DNA from: Edolisoma coerulescens
Taxonomy: Eukaryota > Chordata > Aves > Passeriformes > Campephagidae
Direction of reading: 5' to 3'
Assembly: GCA_013397115.1 (NCBI GenBank)
Contig: VWZW01004694.1
Location: 215,888 to 279,887, forward strand
Length of the DNA: 64,000 bases
In this document: piece after piece, positions 37,305-51,259 of the stretch
Position numbering within the stretch: position 1 is the first letter of the stretch
How the letters are laid out: each line of letters begins with the position of its first letter
Made by a program: the position numbers and the translations under genes
Notes under the pieces: model-generated
The model's input: only the letters and a program-made list of their open reading frames with translations
Database searches by the model: none
What the model was told of the DNA's origin: nothing

Positions 37305-37417
37305 CATAGAGTCACAGAATGCTTTGGGCTGAAAGGGACCTTAAAGATCATCCATCCCACCCCCTCCCATGGCAGGGACACCTTCCACTAGACTGGGTTG
37401 CTCTTGTCCAGCCTCAT
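37305..37417 (-). repeat. CR1 LINE 3' fragment (short)
   Basis: A - oriented, strongly truncated copy from 'catagagtcacagaatgctt' to 'ggttgctcttgtccagcct'. A few bases between 'ggttgctc' and 'gtccagcct' are lost compared with longer copies. Confidence 0.92.
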
Positions 37418-40400
37418 TTATTTTTCCCAGAATTGAATGTTCCGTAGGCAGAGGTGGCACTGAAGGGATGGCAGGATTTTGAAAACTTCCTCAATTTCCC
37501 TGCTCCCTCTGGGTAAGGTCTTTCTCAGCAGATACATCTAGGAAATTTTGCCACTTCTTTTGAAAGTGTTTGTCCAGTCTCTGATGCTGCAAAATCAGAG
37601 CTTTGGGGGAAGGGTGGATTGAAAAAACAAAACAACAAAAAGGCGAAATAACCCTTGATGCAGGCTTCTGTAGATCAGGTCATGTTTTTGTCTGTAGGTC
37701 AGACATGATAGTAAATATATATTCAGGATTACTAAAGGGGAGAAATAGCTGTAGCTTTTTGAGTTTTGTTTGTAGTTTGTTTTTTCTTCTTTTTTTTTTT
37801 TGAGACATTGAAGAAAGAAAATGGAGAGCACAAGGGGACAAAAAGAATTGCTGAACACAGCGTGTCCTTTCCCCAGCTTTAGGGAATAGCCAAAGAGTCT
37901 CTGGGAAGAACCTGAGCTGCAGGGGGAGAAGGAGGAAGCATCCAGGAGCATATAACAGTTGTGACATAGGAGGGGCTGCACAGTCCTGTTCCCCAAATTC
38001 GCGTTGAAGATGCCTCGTGTAGCTGAACTAATAAAAAGCCCAAACAACAGAGTTACTACGTGAGTGGATTGTTAACCTGCAGCTGACCCCTCGCTTTTAA
38101 TCTCAGTAAATGAAATGAAGCCCATATAATCGCTCCTAAATTTGTGGGTGTATCTGTGACACATATTTTGCTCCAGAAGAGCCTGGCAGTGGCGGGGGGA
38201 GGGCAGCTGTGGGATCAGAGGTGCCACAAGGTGAAAACCCTCCCTTTGTTCTGCTTTTCTTCACCCACCTCCCCTGTGCTTGGGAGGGAGTGTGGGCCTG
38301 ATCGGAGGGAGCCTTTTTGGCAAGTGTTTAATTAATTAAAAGAGAGAAGGTAGTAAATTGATGGTTACAGTGGAATGTCTTCTGTGATGCTAAAACCATT
38401 CCGCTCTAAAGTGATCTTGTGCCTGGGACAATACTCCGCAGATAACAGAGCCTCTTGACCATGAGCCAGAACTCCTCTGGCCATGTAATAGATGAGAAAA
38501 AGATGTCAAGTACCACGGCCAGGATCAAACAGCAAATCTGTGATGGAGCACGGAATTAGCAGATTTGGGACTGGGGGCCCAGCTTTGAGCCTTTTAAACC
38601 ATAAGATTTTATTCTTCCCCCCCCCCACTGCTCTGCCACGTTGCAGAAGATGATGAGAGCCCTGGGTCAGGATTCCACAGTGGCAGTGTCCTATTCCCTA
38701 AGGGAAGGTCTTCCTTTGTGATGTAGTAAATAAGTGTTAGATTCTCACCACGGCTATACAGACATGGACTCTGCTATCGGCTTCTTGCTTTTCTTCCTTG
38801 TTGTTTGTTCTTCACTTTTCTCCCTGGTCACATGTGGACTTCCTCCTTGGAGCCTACCTGGGGTTAATCCCTGAACTCTGCTCTCAGTGACGGTTCCTGT
38901 GTTCTCTCTGGTGGGCTGGTGCCTTTTGGCTCTGTAGGAGAAATGCATCTGCACACGTGTGACTTCATGTATTTGGACTCTCCAGTCATCATCCAAAGTC
39001 CCTGTGTAAACTTTTCATTCAAGGAGTCCTTGAGGATGTGGCACCGGCGGGGGTGTCCTCGTCAGGCTCTCACAAGGTCTCGTGCAGCAAACACGATTTG
39101 TGATTTGGGTGGTTCACATCCCAGTTCCAGCATTCGGTTTGTGAGCATCGGCCACCTCAGCTCTGCAGACTCATCCAGATTCCGCTTCCTCCCCCCTCCA
39201 ACGCTTGCGCGCTCTCAGGGTTTGAATTACCCCGTGCTCTTTTTTCAGCAAAGTAAATAGGGGATCTGTAAGTTTAAACATTAAGGCCTTTGTCAGCCCA
39301 CAGCGAGCAGCAGAGGCCTCCTGTGGTTAAAGCTATGTTTGGGGGAGGTCCTTGTTTCACAGTGCATTGAGTTGTGTTGAAGGATGGTTTGGCAGCAGGG
39401 GACTGGGGCAGGGCACAGGTGGAGCTCTGGCAGGAGCCGTGCTCTGCTTGTCCCCTGCCAGCCACTCGTGCCGAGAGCGTTTGGTCCTTGTCCCAAAGGG
39501 CAGGGCCTCCGCCAGGGCGGACGGGAGGATGTGACCCGCAGGACTCGGCTGCAGCCCTCAGATGAGTTGCCAAGTGGAGCCTTGGCTCCTTTTTGTCTCC
39601 ATCACTTCCTAGCAGATCATCCAGAGTTTGTTCAGCTCCAGTGTGTGCCACCTCTGCCATGTGTTGGGTGAAATACTCTCCTTTCTACTGTCCAGAAATT
39701 GATGGGGTTTAAAATTGTTTCTGGCAAACACGTTCAGAAGATAGTACAGGCTGAAATAGTGGCTCTCTTAAACTGTGCTCTGTGGGACCGTGCAGAGGGA
39801 TTTGCAGATTCGTTAAATGAGATTCATTAAATGATGGAAAACTTGATAAAGGAGCCAGGAATGCCTGAGAAATTCACGGGTGTTGACAGACGTCCACTGG
39901 TGCCAAAGCTGTGATGAGGAGCGGAGGGAAGTGACATGATATGTCCGTGGTTGAATGCAGATGAGATGGGAAGCTCCCTGAAAACCCTTCATTAGTGGCA
40001 TTCATTAGTGGCCAGAGTTGCTCTTCTGGAAGATTCTTCGACCTGGTCAGTGCTCAGCCCTTTCTTGGAAAGCAGAGATGCTCTTTTGTGTCTCCCATTT
40101 GATGTTTGAATCCAGTGTTTCTTCAGTCCTTTGTGTGCCAGAGCGTCGCTGATAAAAGGGGTTTCACGTGGCCGAACAATGCAGATTTTGCCTTTCTTCT
40201 CATGGAAATACAACTGGATTTTCACAGCCTTATTTTGGCCATCTCCAGCCACCCCGAGGACAGCTTTGCCCAAAGCTCCTTCCTCTGGTGCCCCCAGTTT
40301 ACCTACCCCAAACCAGCAGCTTCCCCTGCATCCACGGGATCTCGGTCTCAGATTTGATCCAGTGCCATGAAACCTTTCTGCATCTTTGTTGTGGAACACA

Positions 40401-41462
40401 ATTGCTAATTCCATAGTTTATACCTTCTGATCTGCTGCCTCTGGTGCTGTCTGGCCACGGTTAAGTAGCTGGAAGCAGCTGCCCTTCTCCCTGCCCGTGC
40501 CATCGCGATGCTCCATGACCCCTTTCTGCCTTGTTTCTCTGGCTGTAGGCAAAACCCAGCATAGCGTGACTCACATCAGTCTCCTGTTGTCCCTCTCCCT
40601 TTCCATTTCTCTCTGGACTTTTTCCACGCTCCTGTGCTATACAGCAGTCCTTCAGCCAGGATTATTTTATCCCATTTCTTAGATAAAGGGCTTGGAGGCC
40701 AGAAATGTGTTATTTCTGTGTTAACTGGAAGAGCTCTTTGGGTTGAGAGAGGAAACTTTCCTTGGATCGATGCCTGAAATAGCACGGCTGCACCTTCCCT
40801 TGACTAAATGACCTTCAGATTTAATATTGATGTGTAGCTTTATTCTCGCTCTGGTTTAGGCTGAAGAGGTGATCTTTGCTGGGGGCTGCGCTGGGAGAGG
40901 CCTGGGGAGGGACTCGTGCTAAGAGGGGCTGCGGAGGGGCCGAGCACGGCACCACAGAGAACATCTGCATCCAGCGGGTGTTCTCTGTCCCTGAAAGACA
41001 CGGTGTTCCTGTTGCTTTGAGCAGGGATGACCTCCCCGTGCTTCAAGCCAAAAAAGAAGAGGAAATTTCATTTTTCCTACAACTCTGAAGCTACTGGGAT
41101 TGAAGGCTTGGAAATCAGGGCAAACCCCTGAGTGAGTGGGCCTGAGCTGGGATTGCACTCGTGCAGCTTGCTCCCAGTGCTCTCCGGAAGGCTGGGAAGC
41201 AGATTGCTGCTCTCCTGGAAGGCAGGGAGCCTTGGGACTGCACCTGCTGGGTGAATTCATGCCACTGAGGCAGTTCTGCATCGATGCTGCTCTGCTGCTT
41301 CAGTGTTCCCTAAAATCCAGGGTTAGTTTTGCCTTACTCCAAGCCCGGCCCATTTCAGCCATTTTTGGCACTTCTGAGAACTTCTGCTTCTACTGGAAAT
41401 CTTCCTTGGCTTCTGCCTGGTTTGTCCTGATGTCACTATGTGGTCCAAAAAAATTTATTTTT

Positions 41463-41610
41463 TAGAATCATAGAATGGTTTAGGTTGAAAGGAACCTTAA
41501 AGCTTATCCAGTCCCACCCCCCTGCCGTGGGCAGGGACACTTCCCACTAGACCAGGTTGCTCCAAGCCCCAGGCCTTGAACATTCCCAGGGATGGGGAGT
41601 CAAAAACTCT
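41463..41610 (-). repeat. CR1 LINE 3' fragment
   Basis: A - oriented copy from 'tagaatcatagaatggttta' through 'cagggacacttcccactaga' to 'cattcccagggatggggag'. A segment equivalent to 'catccagcctggc' is missing between 'aagcccc' and 'aggccttg'. Confidence 0.94.
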
Positions 41611-44600
41611 CTGGAGTTCTTGACTGCTGCCTTTGTGTGAGCTTAAAATCCTCCTTGCTCTAATGAACTATGAGGAAAACTGAAAAAAACCTTTTTAGGA
41701 GACTTTTTTGAGGAGGGTTTAACAGCAGGTTTAGAGCTTTTGTGTTCTAGGTACAGAGCAGAGCATAATTTTGTGATCTCAGAGCTGTGTTCAGGAACAC
41801 AGACTTCGTGTCAGAATTCTGCATTTGGAGACGTGTTTGCAGAGCTCTCTCCTCTTCCTCCCAGGACATGAAAGAGCAGATAAGGAGGGTGAGGTCATCC
41901 CAGCGGTGCAGAAATTTCCCAGGCCTCGAGCTGAGCCTGTTTCAGTGTAATCACTTATCCTGAAGTTTCATTTTGATCTTGGGCTGCACAACCTGTGGAG
42001 TTAAACAAAAGCCCCCCTGGTCCCCCTGAGCCATGACAAAACACCCTTTGACCTCAGGTCTTAACGGCTGCATAATGAGAAGTGAGGAGACTGAAGCTGC
42101 TTTTTCATCCCTGGAAAGATGGGAGCATCCAGTGCTGCTGCCTCCTCTCTGTCGGTGCTTACTGGGTGCAGTGGGTGGGGGCGAAGAGGAAGACTCTGTC
42201 TCCTGCGAGATAAACCAAGAGGAAAATGAAAGCAGGTTTTATTTGTTGCCCTGCTCATTTCCGTCCTGGAGTGATGATGATCAGAAGTGGCTGAGTTGAA
42301 AACAAGTTTCTGCATCCTGTGTCAGTGCGTAGTGAGCTCCTTTGTTGGGAAGTTTGGTAAATATTGAAGGAATAGTCAATTCCCCTCTTGCAAGGAAGAG
42401 TTCTTTGCTTTAACTCCACTTTTTTCTTGGATATCTCATTGTGAGATTGTTTTGCTGCTGCTGCCCAAGTAGGGAAGCTTTGGGACAGCTGTAGTGGCAC
42501 TTGTTCAGATCAAGTTTGGAGCAGCACAATCAGGAAACGCCTTTGTTGGTGCCATTCGCCTTACGGTATGAGCTGGAAGGTTTAACATCCTGGAGAATCA
42601 TTCCATGAATTCTGCCTTCAGTAACCCTCCTGAACAATGAAAACACGTCCCAAATAAGTCCTGTTCGGACACGGTGTTGTGTTAGTGCTGCTCACCAGAG
42701 CTCAGAGCTGCCGTCCTCACCCTGGCAATAATTTCACGTAGTTTCTGTATTATGGAATATTGATTTACTGTGGAGCATAAAAATGTGCCGTACTCAGCAG
42801 AAGGGCCTCTCCAATTGTTATGCTCCAGGAACACTGCTGCTCAGGAATGTGAAATAAATTTTCCCTTTTAACAATGGATCCTGATTTGCATAGTCTCTAT
42901 TCTTGTTCCCCCAGGGACTGTGGCACTAATGGGCTGCAGCGAGTGCTCCCCCACTTGGACACCAAACTCCTCTATTTGCACACATACAAAGGGCTTTGCT
43001 GTGGAACAAGTGTAATAACTTTTCAAACAGTTTACTCCGTGCCGTAATTGTCTCCTCTCTGTTGTGCTCTCAGTTTTGTTTGAAGAACTTAGAACGCTGA
43101 ACACCCCCTTCCTTCTCTTTGATGTTTTAACTGCATTATTTTCAGGGAAACTTGTTTTCCAGCAATCCAGAAAATCACATCGTCCCGTGCTGCCAAGCGT
43201 GGGGTGATCTCGTGGTGCTGAAGGGAGACCAGGAGCTGGGAAGCGGCTGTTTTGCTCTTCTGGTGCTTTGCTTTGGCAGCAAGCAGAGCTTTAGGATGGA
43301 GTTGCAATATTCAAGATAATGGCTTGTGGTTGTTGCTGGTTGTGCTCATGGCGTGTTAGTGAAGATGTCAAACCTCTGTCATCACTTACTGTATCCTCTT
43401 AGTGAACAGGAGTCGCTGGACCTCAGCTCTTGAGTTTGCCAGAAGAAAGTTATCAATCTCTTGGTGAGATCCCACCTTTAATGTGAAGAGGAGAAAAAAT
43501 GAAGAGCAGAATTTCCATTGGCTTTGTGCTTCTGCCACTTTCTGCTTTCTTGTAGAAGAATTTTAACTCCTAATGAAAACTCAGAGTCTAAGAAAGGCAA
43601 TGACTCTCCTGTGCAACCCAGACCTACTGGGAAGCTGCTGTAAGCAAAATTATAATATTGATAAAGACCCTTACTCAGCAAAAAGAAGGATATGCTCCTG
43701 GAAGATGTTTGTTGTAAAGTGGAGCAATTGTATTTTAGGCATTTTGAGGAAAAAGTGGGTATTCTTGGTTCATAGTTTGTAATGTTGAGAATGGCATCTT
43801 AATCTGAGCGTTAAGGGGAAAAATCCCAATGAACTGAATGCAGTTGGAGCAAACTTTGGTGCCTGGTGTAGTGTCACCTTCTTGTTCCTGGAGTTAGCTG
43901 CGAGGGAGTAAGAAACTGCCTTGATGTCTGGAGTGATGGTGATCAGGCAGAATCTGCACGTGGGCAGTTCGAGCTGCTCTGCTCTGCCTGCCTCAGTGCC
44001 CGTGAGTGCGTGGAGAAACTCTGCTGACAAACGGGTGAAGTAAATTCTCTTAAAACGTGGTATTTTTCAGCTGACTGCTCTGCTGTGCCTCTGGAGAGTT
44101 GGTTTTCCTTGTGTAACAGGCAGCTTGTGGTGACCACACTCTTCCGATCCCACCTCCTGTCCCCCACCTTGCTCCCTCCCCCTTCTCTCACCACACCTTT
44201 GTCCGTGGGTGCTAAACAGGGTTCAGACGTGGCCCAAAGTACTTGCATGGCATAGCCAAAAGAATAAAATCTGAATTTTTGGCTATTGTCACAGAACAAT
44301 TGTCGCTGCTAAGGGCTCGAGAGCAGCTAGAGCTGGGAATGGCTGTTTTTCAGACAGCTGAATAAATGCTTGGGGCAGTGCATAAATGTCACGGTTAAAG
44401 ATCTGGGGCACTTGGATTTGAAACAGCACAAAAGGACTTGTGAGACACCGTTCTGCCATTTCCAGGCTTTGGTGGGAGCGTGTTCCTCCGCAGGTCCATG
44501 TGTGTCCACTGGGGCTGTGGATGGGCTGAGAAGGGCCAGCACAGACGGGAGTGGCTCGGGGGCCCCGCGAGTCCCCCGGGGTGCTCCGGCAGGATCCAGA

Positions 44601-44687
44601 CCCCGAGGCCGGGCGCCAGTCGGGATGAGATGCTGTGTCACCGCACACCAGCCTCCTGTAGCACCTGGGGCTGTGGAGTTTCACCTT

Positions 44688-44765
44688 CACAGAATTGTGG
44701 AATCCTTTCAGTTAGAAAAGACCTCTAAGACCGTTTAGTCCACCCTTGGACAGTGCTCTGGAGCT
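44688..44765 (-). repeat. CR1 LINE 3' fragment (diverged, short)
   Basis: 'cacagaattgtggaatcctt' followed by 'gttagaaaagacctctaaga' and 'tttagtccacccttggacag' fits the CR1 variant with 'ttggaaaagacctctaagat'. It is - oriented, diverged and only about 75 bases long. Confidence 0.7.
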
Positions 44766-45072
44766 GCTCTGATACGGGGCCTTCACTCGGTTCCTGCAGC
44801 ACAGCCAGGCCCGAGCGTGGCGCGGGGAGCGAGGACTGATGTCACAGTTTCTGCAGGTGCTGGGGGTGGTGGTTCACAGCCAGCAGCGTTGCTCTGAGCT
44901 AAAAACAGGAGGTAAACAAAATGGTGTTTTCTAGTTTACTGGCGAGAAACCGGGTACAGCTTGTTTGCTCTGTGTGTGTCTGCATAGAACTTGCTGGGTT
45001 GTTCCCTGCCCACTTACTGGGATTCCTCTAAGTGGCATATACTGTTTCTCAAAATACTCTGTTTAAGGGAAA

Positions 45073-45200
45073 CACAGAATCATGGAATGGTTTGGGTTGG
45101 AAGTGATCTCAAAGATCATCCAGTTCCAAGCCCCTGCCATGGGAAGGAACACCTTCCACTAAGCCACGTTGCTCAGAGCCCCGTCCAGCGTGGTCTTGAG
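45073..45200 (-). repeat. CR1 LINE 3' fragment
   Basis: A - oriented copy from 'cacagaatcatggaatggtt' through 'gatctcaaagatcatccag' and 'ccatgggaaggaacacctt' to 'ccgtccagcgtggtcttg'. The start keeps the ancestral 'gtttgggttggaag'. Confidence 0.93.
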
Positions 45201-46828
45201 GGTAGTTAAGGAAGAAGGGTAATTTAGTAGGGTGGCTTGGTTTAATTCCTTTTCTGAGGACACTTTGTGAAAGCACTTGCATGCCAGACATTTAAGTCTT
45301 GTGAAGATAAGCCTGACCCTGAGGTATGGAGATGATGATGGTGTTCAACAACATAAATAATCCCCTGACTTTTTTTTACTCAGGGGGAAACTTCCTCAGA
45401 GTGGATTCCAGTGTATTTTCATTATGCAGCTTCTGAAGTAGTTAAACTTGTGAGTCACAGTACAGTGTGTGAGTGGTAGGATGAGTTGAAGGTGGTTTTG
45501 TAGCTTTGGGTTTTTCAGTGCCATGAGCAGGTTGGGGGGGGTCCCTGTCCCCCCACCTTGGTAGTTGTTTCACTTTGGTATTTTTCATTTCCCTCTTTTG
45601 TTTCCCCATCTGTAGGTCTGTTTCAGGATTGAGTTTTATACTCCTCCAAGGGTTTTCCTTGGATCCTTAGGCTGCATTTGCCTTGCACTAGGAAGGGATT
45701 TGGAAATATTTTGGGGAGAGAAACTGCCAGGAGAGAGTGGCCTGGGGGCAAAGCTTTGGCTGCAGCATGAGAGGGGAGAGTGGGGAGAACACAAGGAATG
45801 AACTCCAGTTTGGAGCATTCCCTCGGGATGTGGGGCTGTTGGGACACGTTAGGCCGTGGGCTGGACACTCTTTCTGCAGCTGGGGTAGTGGAAATTTGGA
45901 TTCTGCTCAGTTGCCACAGGCTGTGATTTCTGCTTGTGCCATGATTCCTGTGCAGGAGTCCAGGCATCTTTGAACAGCTGCCTTGGGCCACCTTTTTTTT
46001 TTTTTTTTCCCATAGAAATGCACTAAAGAGGCTAAACCAACCCTTTCATGCCCTGATCCAGGCGATGGTTGCTGGGGGTGGCGTGGTTTCGATGGCTCTC
46101 CCTCACCAAAAGGGGGGGATGAGCTGTGATGGAATGCAGATCATGCTGGTCCCGGGGCTGCTGGCCTCTGCCTTGGGCAGGAGCTTGGCTTAGCCCTGCT
46201 CATGCCTTAGGATTTGTGCTCCCAAGTTTTCCCTGAGCAGTGGGGGTTTTTCAGTGGAAAGAAGTCTTCACTCCCAGCCTCTGGAGGTCCTGGGTTTGTG
46301 TGAATACGGGAATGAATGAGCCGAGGGGAGGCTGGAAGGAGATTCAGCAGAGTGCCGAGCACATGCTGGGAATAGAAGAGCCCTTCAAAGCTGATGGTTC
46401 TGTCCAGGGGTGGGGGCGGGTGTTCAGCTGAACAAATTGTTCACTTTGGCTTCTTTGCAGGCAGAAATGTTACGATCAGCTAATGAGATTGTTCTCGAGC
46501 CTTGTGGGGTTTTCTCTTCCTCCCTCAGAGTCATCATGAGAGTGGGTTTGGCAGAGCTTTAACTCTTGCTCCACACACTGATCTGGTTTTGCATTGATCC
46601 AAAATAATAATAATTAAAAAAGGATAAAAGCTTGGTGAGCTGAAGAATGAATGTGAAGAATATATGGAGCAAAGTGGAAAATAGCAGCTGAATGGGGTTC
46701 AAATCTCTTTCTTTAGTGAGGCACAGTTAAAGATTACGGGAGCAATTTTAAAAATTGCAATTTGTGTATTGCTTGAGGATAATGCTTAGAATTGTCTGTG
46801 TGAGCAGAGCACATGGGCGTGTCACAGT

Positions 46829-46890
46829 GACAGAATCCCGGGATGGCTGGGGTGGGAAGGGGCCCTAAGGCTCATCCAGTGCCACCCCCA
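46829..46890 (-). repeat. CR1 LINE 3' fragment (very short)
   Basis: About 60 bases of the CR1 3' end remain: 'gacagaatcccgggatggct' then 'gggaaggggccctaaggctc' and 'atccagtgccaccccc'. It is - oriented and stops before the 'gccatgggcaggg' block. Confidence 0.8.
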
Positions 46891-49800
46891 GCTGTGCTCA
46901 CCTGGCCGGTGTCTCCCGATTCCCGGTGCTGCAGCCCCTCTCGGTGGGCAGGTGCTGCTGTCTTATTGAAGAAAGGTCCCATCCTGTATCTCCTGGGCTC
47001 TGTCCTAATGCCACGGTGAGGCTCCTCCATGGAAAGGGCTGACACCTTCCCAGTTTGCCTCTGGAAGGTGAGGGAGGCTGAGCTGGGTCTCTTTGGGGAG
47101 AAGGTGTCAAACCCCAGGGCTTTGAACCACTGGTGATTTTTTCTGTGCCAAGCTGTGTAGGAAAGAGGAGAGTAAGTACAGCGTGGCCTCTGCATTGGAG
47201 GGTGACTGCATTCCAGGGGCAGCAAAGCCCCTGGGAATGTGCCAGTACAGAGTGGAGGAGGGGAACCATATGGAAAGTGCCTGGAAAGCTGGAGCTTTAT
47301 TGCCTCAGGTCGTGGCATTAACGTGTGAGTGTCCGAGGCTCTCGGAGCTGCCGGGTGCCCCGGGCTGTGCCGCCTCCTGGCATCGCTGCCAAAGGCATTC
47401 TCTGGTTCCCAGTGAATCCCTCCCATGGCTGTTCCAGCTCTCAGCCTGCTTGGCTGTCTGCAGAGTTTCTCAGTGTTTCTGTGTTGTGTTTTTCTCTCTC
47501 TTCTGGCATTGACTCTTTCTTCCAGCGTGACCTGTTATTCCTCATTTAACATCAAGATGGTTTGGGTTTGCTCAAGTGCTTGGAGTGGCAGAAACAATCT
47601 CCCTCCAGGCCCCGGTGGCCATTTCTCATTCATTCTGCTGACTCCTAGAAGTGGTTCTGACGGTGTAGTTCCCCTTCAGCCTGTAACTTTCCAGTCTGAA
47701 ATCAGTTCTAGCTCCACAGCAGCTCTGTGCTGCTCCATGTCAGTCCCAGGATGGTTTAGCAGCAGCTGGTGGATCTGCTCTGCTCACTTTGCAGCTGGGC
47801 CTTTAGTAGGACAGTCTCCTGGTGAAAAATAAGTGCTAATCTCTAATTCCCTCTGTTTGGTGGGGCTGTCTCTGTCTGCCTGGTTGGAATTCAGCTGCAT
47901 GGACTCAGCAGAAAGCAGCATGGGCTGGTGGGCAGATGGGCTGACTGAGGGACTTGGAACTGAGATTGAGATTTCCCTCTCCCCCAGAGCAAGAGGAGGT
48001 TTCAGATCCTCAGTGGTCACTGCAGGACATCACACTCTGTGTTGTGCACGGTTGCTCCTTTCTAATGCTGGATGAGAAAAGAATCATTTTCACAAAATGC
48101 TTGTAGAGACATGAAGGCTGAGGAATATCCATAGGTCCTTGTCCCAGAGCTGGTCCCCGTGAGGGGAACATCCATCCCAGGATCTTGCTGGCAGCACCTC
48201 GCAGGGAAGGGTGGGACCGAGCTGGGAAAGGCTCCGGTCTAAATATAGAGACACGCTACGCTCGGTGCTGTTTTGGAAAGTGTGGCTGAGCCATCATTCT
48301 GTTCTTCCCCTCCTCCACTGCTGCCGCAGGGTGTCAGAGGATGAAGTGTACATTACTGTGTTTCACTTTCTTGGGTTATTTTTGGTTCAAACCCAGTGGG
48401 TTTTTCTGGGGTAGGATGTGTCCTGATTTTAAGGTGAGGAGCAGGTCTGCTGCTGCTTGTGCTGCCATGTCACTTAGGAAACTAAATGGATTTAAAACTG
48501 TTTTTTTCGTACTTAATCTCAATTTCTGTGTAATCTGAGCAAAAGAATGGGCTGTATTTAACAGCACAGGCCAGTGTTCCTGCAGGCAGAGGTGCTTTGT
48601 AATGTTGGGAGAGGCCAGCCAGGGAATTGGCACTTCAGATGTGCTCTCAGCAGCATTAGATTCTAAAAACTCCTAAAAACAACTCCCAGGGCTCTGTGGA
48701 TCCCCAAAGAGCAAACTGCCTAAATCTGGCTTTACACAGGGAGATATTCCAGAGAGAAGGACTTGAACTCCTAAAGGTGTTTTGGAAAAGGTCTTGGAGA
48801 AGGCTGGGAGGGCAGAAGGCAGCGGATTCCGTCGCCTGTTCTGGGGGAATGTGGCCTCATCCACGGCAGCTCTGCAGGGACGTCGCCCGTGCAGCCAGAG
48901 GTGCAGCAGGAATATGGATAACACGTCTTGTTCCAAATGCACGGGTTTCACTTGCAGTTTGAAGCAACCAACTCCTCCTTTTCTCAGGGTATTTCTATAG
49001 TAGTTGATTTGAAACTTGTAATAACCCTGGGACTTTTTTGTATTTATTTCATTTTTAGGCAAGTGCATTTGGTAGCAGTTATGCCTAAATCAGGGCAGAG
49101 GCCCAGGAGGTGCAGATTTTTTTAAGAACTTGATGATTTCTGCTCCTTCCCATCTCTGCAGCTGGGGCTGCCTCAGTACAAAACCTCATTTACCACGTGC
49201 TGGTTCTGCTGTAGTGGCTGGTTTCAGCTCTGAAATGGGTTCATCTCAGCAGAAGACTTTCTGGTTTGATTTTGGAGGAAACATCTGGACATTGCTGTGG
49301 CTCTCCTGCTCCACGTGCTCTGGCTGGTTCAAAATTGCTACACAGAAGGAGGGGGAGATGGGCAAAGGGAATTATTTCGTGATTAATTTCTTAATTGCTA
49401 AGCATCCAGATGTGGCAAAGGCTTTGTGCAGCAACACTGGATTTGTCAGCACTTTCTGCTGATGCTTTGTTCCCACACCGTGTCGGGGCTTTCTTCCTTT
49501 CTGGGCAGCCTTAATATTTATCCACGGGAATCGGGATGCTTAGGGTGTATTTTCAGGATATTGCGGCTTTTAATGTGGAGAGTGGAGCCATGGATTTATC
49601 CATTCCTTACCATCCTTGTGTTCCTTTCTGCCCTGGAGTGCAGCAGTAGGGATTGAGGGTGTTTTGATGACAGTTGATGTTATTTCCTGGCTTCTTTATT
49701 TGCTTGGTCCATCCATCAGGTGCAGAAATCAGGTCTGCATTGCTGTTGCCTGCTGTGTCCTCTGCAGGACCTCATTGCAGGGGAGCAGCTTGTGCAGGGT

Positions 49801-50180
49801 TGGCCCTGTTGGTCCTCTCCAAGCAGTGGTTTTACTTTTAAACCCCAGCAGTGGTGGTTGTGAAACTTGTCCCTGAGCTTTAATTGTGGCCACATGGTAC
49901 GAGCTGCTGTTCAGGTGGATTTGGGGACTGATGACAGAGACTTTTCTTAAAGACTTCAGTCACTGAGTACCAGAAGATGTCGGAATATTGCTCTGCAGAG
50001 ACATGGCCCTTGCAGCATGCCTGTAATTCCTTGGTAATTATTAGCAGTGCTGAGATGGTATCAATTCTGCCATCCAGGATGGAGCTTTTGATCTGTCTGT
50101 CAGTTCTCCTTGGATTTTTGTAGCCTGTGTAATTAAAATCACACTCAAAATAATCCCCCTTCCCCTCTGTGTTGTTGCAG

Positions 50181-50322
50181 GAGGCGAAGGGCAGAGTGGA
50201 GGTGGGCAGCAGACCGTGCTGCCATCGTCAGCCGCTGGAACTGGCTCCAAGCCCACGTCTCGGACCTGGAATACCGAATCCGGCAGCAAACGGACATTTA
50301 CAAGCAGATTAGAGCCAATAAG
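50181..50322 (+). CDS. KANSL1: KANSL1 coding exon 2 (residues 435-482)
   Basis: The exon completes Leu435 with its first base and continues in frame to an AAG codon before GTGAGG at 50323. It encodes the highly conserved basic, Trp-rich helix AEWRWAADRAAIVSRWNWLQ and then HVSDLEYRIRQQTDIYKQIR, a segment that is almost unchanged across vertebrates. A helical or coiled-coil structure is likely, and a role in holding NSL subunits together is inferred. Length is 142 bases and the end phase is 0. The two Arg-rich residues at the start follow the acidic end of exon 1 directly. Confidence 0.95.
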
Positions 50323-51259
50323 GTGAGGAGCAGGATGCCTTTGGGTACCTGTGGTTCTGCTTTGCCTCCTAATGGCTCTCTGACACCGGAGAGTGCGGAT
50401 GTGAAGTCTGATGCTTTTTCCCCCCCTGCCTCTCTCCCAAAGCAGATTGCAAAGCTGTGACTAATTGTAATGCAATTTGGCATGGGCTGAGTGTAATTCC
50501 TGTCCCTGGTTCAATATGATAACGTGAAGGGAGCAATACCTTGCTTTAGAGTCAGTCTTTGGTGCTGAGCAGAGCTGCTGCTGTTGCGTGTGTGGCACTG
50601 TTCCCCATTGCTCAAGCCTTTCTCTTTTTATTTGGTATTTTTTTAAAACCTTCCGATTCTTTCTTTTTGGGAGTAGCTGAAGATGGGGATAAGAACAGCT
50701 GAGACTTAGTGGGAAAGGGAGTGGCCTGTGGAGGAAGTTAGTTCAGATGCTATCACCCAGCACAGGCTTAAAATTGAGTCTGTTTCATGAAAAAGATAAT
50801 TTCTTGGTGCTGACCTTTCTCTGTGGAAGGAATTTTTTTTTTAGAGTTGCTCTCAGATGGTGGGAGAACGGGGGAGAGCAGAGAAGGGATGAGGAAGGGA
50901 TTGTTATGGAGACTTGTTCAGGCATGCACATCTAAATGTCAGGCCTTGGAGGGAGGAATGTCTGGAGTTTGTGGCAAGAAGGCTCCTGGTATTGCATCAA
51001 CTGAGAGATCCTCAGGAATTCAGTCTGGCAAACGCCTTTCCCAAGATGTGTGTTGCTCTGGGGGTGGTGGGGAGAGGCTTCCAGGGGGTAGAAAGCAGCG
51101 GGGGGAGACTGGACTTTGATGCAGCTGTGCAGAAAAACAGGCTTAATTGAGTGAGTGAGGGCTCTAAATGAGTAGGTGGAAGAGCACGGCTTGTGAGCAG
51201 AATCCATTACTGAGATTAGGGCAGAAGGCTTCTGGGAAGTGGGCAAATGAACGATTCTT

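Larger units (their letters stand above)
10213..50180 (+). other. KANSL1: KANSL1 intron after coding exon 1 (about 40 kb)
   Basis: The donor is GTAAGT at 10213, and the acceptor is a pyrimidine-rich tract ending TTGCAG at 50175-50180. The intron is T-rich on the + strand and holds 18 CR1 fragments listed separately, mostly between 12.4 and 46.9 kb. It also holds a 39-N gap, a CpG islet near 17.3 kb, a GC-rich minisatellite block near 29.9 kb, poly-T runs near 16.87, 37.79 and 45.99 kb, a C10 run near 38.62 kb and a TA/CA microsatellite near 31.56 kb. Open frames inside it are short or fall in CR1 or GC-rich DNA, and none is a recognisable gene. Read-through at the donor meets TAA immediately (CTG TAA at 10211-10216). 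Confidence 0.9.

Noticed and set aside
46872..47426. 184-codon minus-strand open frame
   Set aside because: It has no recognised domain, starts beside a CR1 tail and has no splice or promoter support. I considered a retroelement fragment but could not support it.
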